This document shows, piece by piece, positions 29,466 to 34,568 of a stretch of DNA of 34,568 nucleotides. Location of the stretch: positions 1-34,568 of the IMG/VR virus record IMGVR_UViG_3300025151_000142, one strand, 5' to 3'. A program made the translations under genes and the position numbers. Within the stretch, counting starts at the first letter, position 1, and each line of letters begins with the position of its first letter. The notes below the pieces were generated by a model, which saw only the letters and a list, made by a program, of their open reading frames with translations, made no database searches and was not told the origin of the DNA. This stretch comes from a virus.

Positions 29466-31221
29466 TGTAACTTAACTCCTTTCTTAAGAATTCGAGAGAT
29501 CTATATAGGAACCCTGTAATGTCAAGATTAGGATCTGACGCTAAGGGCATATTGGGCATCTGTGGGTGCGGTAGCTGATACAGCTGACCCAGCATTCCCA
29601 CAAATGTATTGAACGATTGTTGTGACTGCTGAACCATGCGGAACGGATAACCCGTTAACATTGCCGCACGTTCTTCGTCAGTCTTAGATGGGAACAGGTA
29701 CTTAAGTGCTTCAATCGAATCAACACCTAATTCCTGTAAGTTGCGAACAACAATACTATTGTTAAGAATGCCTTGTGAATCCTCTTCAAAGATTTCACCA
29801 GTCCAACGCCAGCTAACTTTTGTGCTGCCGTCTGGGATAAGACCAACTACACCTTTCGGGATATCACCTGCCTCAATACTAGCACTAAACAGTTGATCAC
29901 GACTTTCTTCGAATGTAGCTAACTTCTCTTTATAATCAGCATCAGCCAGGGCATATCCTTCTGGATTACCTTCAAATTCTTCAGGCAGTGGGATACTTGG
30001 TTTTTCTAGCCCCATCGCTTGAGCAAACGATTCCATGAATAGGTATTCTTCATGCTGAATCATCATTGCAAACAGTTGGCATAGACCATATTTGAAAAGT
30101 GCTTTCGCTTTCTTTTCTGCAGTAGCTGCAACTCTTCCGTAAAGAGATTTCATCTCATATGCCGTAGAAGCTGTTCCAATATCAATGTCGTCAACACCTC
30201 CTAATGCAAGCCTAATCTCAGAACGATATTGCTTCACATACAAATTCTGATCTCCGCTAACCGCATCAGGTGTCATATAACTAACGCGATCAGTCGGCTC
30301 AAGATTGGCGATAACACGGGGGACCTTGATCTGTCCGTCTAGAGGTGATGCGCCGCCGAATGGTTGGCTCACCCTTGTAGAGGGCCTATCCATCGCATAG
30401 AAGCCAGCCTGAGAGCTGATTGTGGGTCTAAAGGATGAATCCCCGTCAGACTCGACAATGTCGTGTTTTGGCCTACTAGAGACTAAAGTTGGATTTCCAA
30501 AGAACCTCATGTTCTTTCGGACATTCCTTACAAGCTCATCATGGAACAAGATCTGATGTGCCAACCAATCAAACTCACCAGTACCTGTTGCTTCCCCTGT
30601 GCAGTCCAAATGATTAAAGACTTCAACTGCCGGAATAAACCCTAAACTATTGACTAATACTTCTGTCTGCCCTGGTTGGGTCAGGTTAGGCATTCCAATA
30701 TCGTTTTCAAACTCAATCTTCTCATTACTGATTGTTTGCTCGATCCGATCTTTGTAGACACGCAGCTTGATGTACTTTTTCTTTCCTCCGCGTTTACCCT
30801 GTTCAGAGAATGGATTTGCAAGATTGGTCTCTTTGACAGCAAACGAATACACTAAAACAACATTGTCAATTTCACCAGTTTGGTTGCGATAGCATCTATA
30901 GCTATCTTTGGGGAAATACAGCATCTGATAGGTGTCCCCGTTAGGCCTGAAATAGAACAGACCTTGACCGTCACACAAGAAATAATCAACAATACTTTCT
31001 AACTTCATCTCCATCATGTTTTCTTCAAACACGTTGGCTATGAATTCTCTACGCCCTCCATACGAATCTTGTTCGCAGTAAAACTCTACGCCACGCCGTA
31101 AGATAAATAGCCGCATCTGTGCAAGATGCGACGATACAATCATTGTGTCAATTGTAAGATCACCACGCCGCTCTTTAGCTGCATGGATAATCTCTTCAAA
31201 CTGATTACTTGGATTATTCAT
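28987..31221 (-). CDS. Portal protein with long disordered C-terminal extension
   Basis: The 744-aa protein has features of tailed-phage portals: a long mixed N-terminal part with virion-type strands, an HLDCTGEATGTGEFDWLAHQ segment, a YRSEIRLALGGVDD segment followed by TASTAYEMKSLYGRVAATAE, which is the stem/crown helix pattern of large portals, and VSWRWTGEIFEED near 470. The last ~160 residues are Gly/Pro/Ser-rich with a basic end (NRAKRRPSG) and are encoded within the scaffold-like gene in another frame. There is no in-frame stop before 28987, so the tail must be translated unless frameshifting occurs. The order terminase, 789-aa protein, portal, scaffold, capsid is consistent. Confidence 0.8.
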   Translation of the reverse strand: MNNPSNQFEEIIHAAKERRGDLTIDTMIVSSHLAQMRLFILRRGVEFYCEQDSYGGRREFIANVFEENMMEMKLESIVDYFLCDGQGLFYFRPNGDTYQMLYFPKDSYRCYRNQTGEIDNVVLVYSFAVKETNLANPFSEQGKRGGKKKYIKLRVYKDRIEQTISNEKIEFENDIGMPNLTQPGQTEVLVNSLGFIPAVEVFNHLDCTGEATGTGEFDWLAHQILFHDELVRNVRKNMRFFGNPTLVSSRPKHDIVESDGDSSFRPTISSQAGFYAMDRPSTRVSQPFGGASPLDGQIKVPRVIANLEPTDRVSYMTPDAVSGDQNLYVKQYRSEIRLALGGVDDIDIGTASTAYEMKSLYGRVAATAEKKAKALFKYGLCQLFAMMIQHEEYLFMESFAQAMGLEKPSIPLPEEFEGNPEGYALADADYKEKLATFEESRDQLFSASIEAGDIPKGVVGLIPDGSTKVSWRWTGEIFEEDSQGILNNSIVVRNLQELGVDSIEALKYLFPSKTDEERAAMLTGYPFRMVQQSQQSFNTFVGMLGQLYQLPHPQMPNMPLASDPNLDITGFLYRSLEFLRKELSYSGKYQPNSGDDAASKLSDADRKRADIGLPTRDERPVRLPGGSGSAGGGTPGSGLPTNSGPAGFGTGGESMAAGVPGTERKPEYAAAVPGPGVVLGLSDTDPTGQYPGNLGLTGTANATGSAPIPGSPDLQSPSFNPNLFTRAAAGPRTGPNRAKRRPSG

Positions 31222-31251
31222 TTATTTACGGGCTTTTTTAAAGTCTAACGA

Positions 31252-33621
31252 TTAGCTGTATCTTTTAGCAATTTCCTCGATGTTATTTGTAGGTGGCTTA
31301 TACGGTTCAGGCATAACAAATGTTGGTGGTCTAAATGCATAGGTATCACCTAAATACCTATTCTGCTGATTAATCATCATGTTCTGGAAATATTGCGGCT
31401 GCATTGCTGCGTTATAACGTAACTGATTTGCACTTTCTCGTGCTCCTGTAGTCTGTTGAGCACGTGCTGAGGCTTGAGCTGCTCTGGTTGAACCACTGAA
31501 TTGAGATTGAGACTTGGCAAAGGCATTATCATTTAAAGCGCCAAGTGCTGCGCCGCTGAACATATTATCCATCATGGGATTGTATGAACCCGTTCCGGAA
31601 CCACTTCCAGATCCACCCGCTTGATTACCAACGTTGTTATACCCGATAGTCACGCTATAATCTGCACCTTGGTTGTTGTTCCCAATAAATGTGCCAGTGT
31701 TATCAAAGATATTTGTCTGGTCGCCCATCGTTTTACCAACATTAGCATTCATATCACCACCCACAGCAACACTGCCAGTGCCAATTACACGTGTATTCTG
31801 CGGAGCTTCTCTCAATCTTGGTGGAGCAATACGATTTCTTGGTCTACGTTCTTTTTTCGGAGTTTTAGTTGGTGTTGTGCCAGGTGGCTGTACTGGCCTT
31901 CCCAAATCCCACTCAATTTGCTGTATCGCATCTGGCGATGGTATTGAGATCAATGGGTTTCCTGCTCCGTGCTGGATGCCTTGAGGAGGGATTGCACGTG
32001 TGTTTTCAAGGAACGGCTGAGGAAGGCGTTCACCGAGGAGACCACGATTTAACTGCTCTTCTGTTGGTGCAAATGGATCGATTTCACCATATCCTCGACC
32101 AATTGGATTCATGTTTGAGTCCATTTGTGTCGGCTGACCCATCATTGGATTAGCGTCACGCCTTTGAGTTTCTGCCCAATCATCCATCCCTAATTCACCA
32201 CCACCAGTTTTATATTCCGCAAATCTGTTGTTTTTATTTTGTTCGCGCAGATGGCTTGACCACTCCTCATCTGTTGATGGTTCTAAACCAACAACGGAAC
32301 GTAATTGATCAAATGCTGAACGTGTTGTCCCGCCAGCAGCCTGCATATCTTTAATAGCATTATTTACACTTGGACCTGATTGCTGTGGTCCACTTGTGGT
32401 GTTTTTAAAGTAATCCTCGTTTAATACAACGCCACCGTCATTGTGAGTATATGTTTCTCCAGTTTCCGGATTTGTAATGGTTTTCAATGCTTGTGTCACT
32501 GCCATGCCGTCTCCGCTTGTTTTCACCCAATCAGGCATAGATCCATCTCTGTAGCTATAGGCTTTTGGCCCTTGATTAGGTTGCTCCGTAGCAGTTAATC
32601 CAGGGTTTTTAGCATTAAATTTCACGTTTGGCCGTTGCTGAGCATTCATCATGCTTGCAACTGATTGATTACTGTTATTTACATTGCCAGCAGTGTTAGA
32701 GCCTGTTGTAGTGCTGTAATCAGCTCCTTGATTATTGTTCCCAATAAATGTTCCAGTGTTACTAAAGGTGTTAGTTTGATCTCCCATCACCTTCCCAACA
32801 TTTTGATTAAGATCACCGCCAACAACAAAGTCACCAGTTCCTTTGTAAACAGATGTAGATCCTCCACCGTTAGCTGAACTTCCAGTTTCAGTTGCATCTG
32901 AACCTCCCATATTAATTACATTGCCACCACGTTGGCTATTATCAATTGTTTGAGAGTTGTCCGTGACAGTAGTGTTAATATCTCCAGTTGGAACAGGCTG
33001 AGGAGTTGCAGTTGGCTTGGTGTTAATGACTGGCGAACCATCTCCTGCATCTGTTACATCTGTAGCAGGCTGCTGTGTCATTGCATTTAATCGTTCATTT
33101 AAAAATGACTGTGCATTAGTGCCAAAACTGTAGTTATTCTTTTTTGCCCAATCATTAATATCTCCAGCACTGAAATTACTGTCTTTTAGTAAGAACTTTA
33201 CTTCTGATTTGCTAAGATCTGCGCGTTCGGTTCCATCTTCTTTGGGAGCTGTTCTTCCCATAGAACCAACATCATAGTCGTCTAAACTTGCAGGTTTTGA
33301 GGCAGCACCGTGAATACCAAACTTCCGCTGAACAGATGCTTTCACATTTCCAACACCAGCACGTTCTGCAACACTTTTAATTTGAGCTTGAGAGAATCCC
33401 TGCTCCTCCATCTTTCTTACATCTTTGCTTCCAACAGTTTTCCCAAAATCATAATTATCTGCTTGCTGCTGATTTTGATATGACTGTGCAATAGCCTTGG
33501 CACTACTAGCGTCTCCACCTGATTTTGCTACTTGTTTTTTGGCGGCTTTAAACGCTTTTTTATCTCCACCATATGCTTGTTTTTCTTTATCAGATAATTC
33601 AGACCACTTTGCCCTAGCCAT
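31252..33621 (-). CDS. Large virion protein with an internal duplicated module (789 aa)
   Basis: The N terminus is Lys/Ala/Gln-rich helical (MARAKWSELSDKEKQAYGGD). The middle contains two copies of a ~55-residue Gly/Asn-rich beta-like module, GTGDFVVGGDLNQNVGKVMG... and GTGSVAVGGDMNANVGKTMG..., each ending GTFIGNNNQGADYS, separated by about 350 residues. The C terminus is Gln/Met/Pro-rich. Such Asn/Gly repeats suggest a beta-solenoid or fibrous virion part. It lies between terminase and portal, five bases from the terminase stop. It may be a neck, internal or ejection protein; nothing recognised points to a specific function. Confidence 0.65.
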   Translation of the reverse strand: MARAKWSELSDKEKQAYGGDKKAFKAAKKQVAKSGGDASSAKAIAQSYQNQQQADNYDFGKTVGSKDVRKMEEQGFSQAQIKSVAERAGVGNVKASVQRKFGIHGAASKPASLDDYDVGSMGRTAPKEDGTERADLSKSEVKFLLKDSNFSAGDINDWAKKNNYSFGTNAQSFLNERLNAMTQQPATDVTDAGDGSPVINTKPTATPQPVPTGDINTTVTDNSQTIDNSQRGGNVINMGGSDATETGSSANGGGSTSVYKGTGDFVVGGDLNQNVGKVMGDQTNTFSNTGTFIGNNNQGADYSTTTGSNTAGNVNNSNQSVASMMNAQQRPNVKFNAKNPGLTATEQPNQGPKAYSYRDGSMPDWVKTSGDGMAVTQALKTITNPETGETYTHNDGGVVLNEDYFKNTTSGPQQSGPSVNNAIKDMQAAGGTTRSAFDQLRSVVGLEPSTDEEWSSHLREQNKNNRFAEYKTGGGELGMDDWAETQRRDANPMMGQPTQMDSNMNPIGRGYGEIDPFAPTEEQLNRGLLGERLPQPFLENTRAIPPQGIQHGAGNPLISIPSPDAIQQIEWDLGRPVQPPGTTPTKTPKKERRPRNRIAPPRLREAPQNTRVIGTGSVAVGGDMNANVGKTMGDQTNIFDNTGTFIGNNNQGADYSVTIGYNNVGNQAGGSGSGSGTGSYNPMMDNMFSGAALGALNDNAFAKSQSQFSGSTRAAQASARAQQTTGARESANQLRYNAAMQPQYFQNMMINQQNRYLGDTYAFRPPTFVMPEPYKPPTNNIEEIAKRYS
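31625..32843 (-). repeat. Diverged duplicated module inside the 789-aa gene
   Basis: Copy one is at about 32685-32843 and copy two at about 31625-31786. Shared stretches at DNA level include CCCAATAAATGTxCCAGTGTTA, and protein identity of GDQTN(T/I)F(S/D)NTGTFIGNNNQGA is nearly complete. The copies are separated by about 900 nt and are in the same frame and direction. Confidence 0.7.
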
Positions 33622-33626
33622 TTCAA

Positions 33627-34568
33627 TTACAAATCAAAACTATCTTCATTGTAGTCTAATTGTAAACTACCCCTTCTCAACAACCCGCCTATAGTTAGCA
33701 CCATAGAATCCACTGCATCATCGTGTTGTGAATGTCCAAAGTTTATCAATTCTTCTTCTAAAATATTCCATGTTCGCCACTTGTTCCAAATAATTTTTTT
33801 ATGTTCAAAAAGACCAAGCACTCCTCTTAGTCTTGCTAATTTATCTCCTTTAAATCCTTTTACTGGAGAGCATTGTAAATTATATAGCGCTCTATCTTCG
33901 AACATTATACGTTTAAAATCTCCTTCAAATGATGACTGGTAGGCGACTGCTTCTGGCCATATTACACATGGCGACATTGTTGGAAAAAATTGTTTCTCAT
34001 CATTTTCAATCAATATATTCCAGTCACCTAGCATTTCGCACAGAGTATCCATCTTTTCAATGTTGCCCATTGACCTACATCTCCTTTGGTCAATAAGATA
34101 TATTTTTCCATCTTTAATACCACCAAGTGTAAATACAGTCCAGTCGTTCTTTTCTGATAATCCTGCGCTTAAGTCAATGCCTACACCGAGGCAATCATAT
34201 TCTTCAGGTACTTCGCCTTTGATAAGCAGCTCTGGTGATATACCTACTTCAGTTGATTGGACAGCTGTGTTTAAGTACTGATATGCAAAAGCAACTCTAT
34301 CCTCAAGCTTGCGTTCGTTCAAGTATTTCATTGACCAGAACTCAGGCCAGTATGAGCGCTGGCGTCCGTCAGCGTCTGTAATGACTGCTTTTTGAATTAT
34401 TTGCTTCCAATTATTCTTGGGAACAAAGAGGGTCGCGTGAATATCGTCAAAGTGGAAGCGGGTTCCCAGACAGATAGCCCGTGCACCTTGGAACATCGTT
34501 GGTGCGATAACGTTAGACCACGTCTGCTCCATCTCACGGCGAATATCTGGGTTGTTGATCGAAGCGGC
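33627..34568 (-). CDS. terL: Terminase large subunit, 3' part (5' end beyond window)
   Basis: The frame is open to the right edge and the visible 313 residues are the C-terminal part. Near the start, ARAICLGTRFHFDDIHATLF is the TR(F/W)H..D segment seen at the end of terminase ATPase domains. The nuclease domain follows: GVGIDLSAGLSEKNDWTVFT holds the first RNase H-like Asp, a middle Glu/Asp region (NILIENDEKQFF) and the closing GHSQHDDAVDSM hold the other metal ligands. TerL packages and cuts phage DNA through the portal. The N-terminal Walker motifs must lie outside the window. Confidence 0.9.
   Translation of the reverse strand, partial: AASINNPDIRREMEQTWSNVIAPTMFQGARAICLGTRFHFDDIHATLFVPKNNWKQIIQKAVITDADGRQRSYWPEFWSMKYLNERKLEDRVAFAYQYLNTAVQSTEVGISPELLIKGEVPEEYDCLGVGIDLSAGLSEKNDWTVFTLGGIKDGKIYLIDQRRCRSMGNIEKMDTLCEMLGDWNILIENDEKQFFPTMSPCVIWPEAVAYQSSFEGDFKRIMFEDRALYNLQCSPVKGFKGDKLARLRGVLGLFEHKKIIWNKWRTWNILEEELINFGHSQHDDAVDSMVLTIGGLLRRGSLQLDYNEDSFDL

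Overview
This window looks like part of a temperate (or formerly temperate) tailed cyanophage of marine picocyanobacteria, Synechococcus-type. Three things point to this host. There is a cyanobacterial-type sigma-70 factor (26568-27509). There is an NblA-like phycobilisome-degradation adaptor (3461-3787). There is a glutamine riboswitch followed by a PirA/DUF4278-like 'downstream peptide' (634-896), an RNA/peptide pair known from Synechococcus, Prochlorococcus and their phages. A tyrosine integrase (6292-7059) sits at the downstream end of the virion operon. NblA plus integrase agrees with what I recall of an uncultured marine cyanophage lineage with lysogenic potential described from ocean metagenomes; this is recollection, not a search.

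Layout. Positions 1-2864 (+ strand) hold accessory genes: several tiny ORFs, the riboswitch/peptide unit, a small beta-barrel-like exported protein, an exported HEXXH metallopeptidase-like protein and a protein-kinase-like protein. Two strong Rho-independent terminators separate the units. Positions 2851-4682 (- strand) hold small proteins: membrane proteins, NblA-like, HNH nuclease and a holin candidate. Positions 4726-6057 hold three overlapping exported or proline-rich genes that resemble a trio common in cyanomyoviruses. Positions 6058-7215 hold the integrase and its flanking palindromes and promoter.

From 34568 leftward to 7216, almost everything is one long - strand late block. In transcription order it is: terminase large subunit (cut by the window edge), a 789-aa virion protein, portal, scaffold-like protein (starting inside the portal gene), two small genes, the sigma factor, a structural protein, major capsid protein, decoration-like protein, an HhH protein, a run of small virion proteins, a 618-aa structural protein with a SWIM-like zinc-finger pattern, a 2090-aa repetitive tail fibre, many small conserved phage proteins, an M15-type peptidase (probable endolysin), and a Cys-rich protein with a small membrane protein. 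A two-gene + strand island (NUMOD4/HNH endonuclease and a SAP-like protein, 24848-25857) interrupts it just upstream of the capsid gene.

How the parts may work together. A short motif, TA(G/A)AATA(G/A/T), recurs 13-23 nt upstream of at least a dozen start codons and may be the phage late promoter; the phage sigma factor is a candidate to read it. The glutamine riboswitch, PirA-like peptide and NblA-like protein suggest that the phage senses and redirects host nitrogen, limiting or retuning assimilation and recycling phycobilisome amino acids. All functions here are inferred from reading the sequence; no database search was run.
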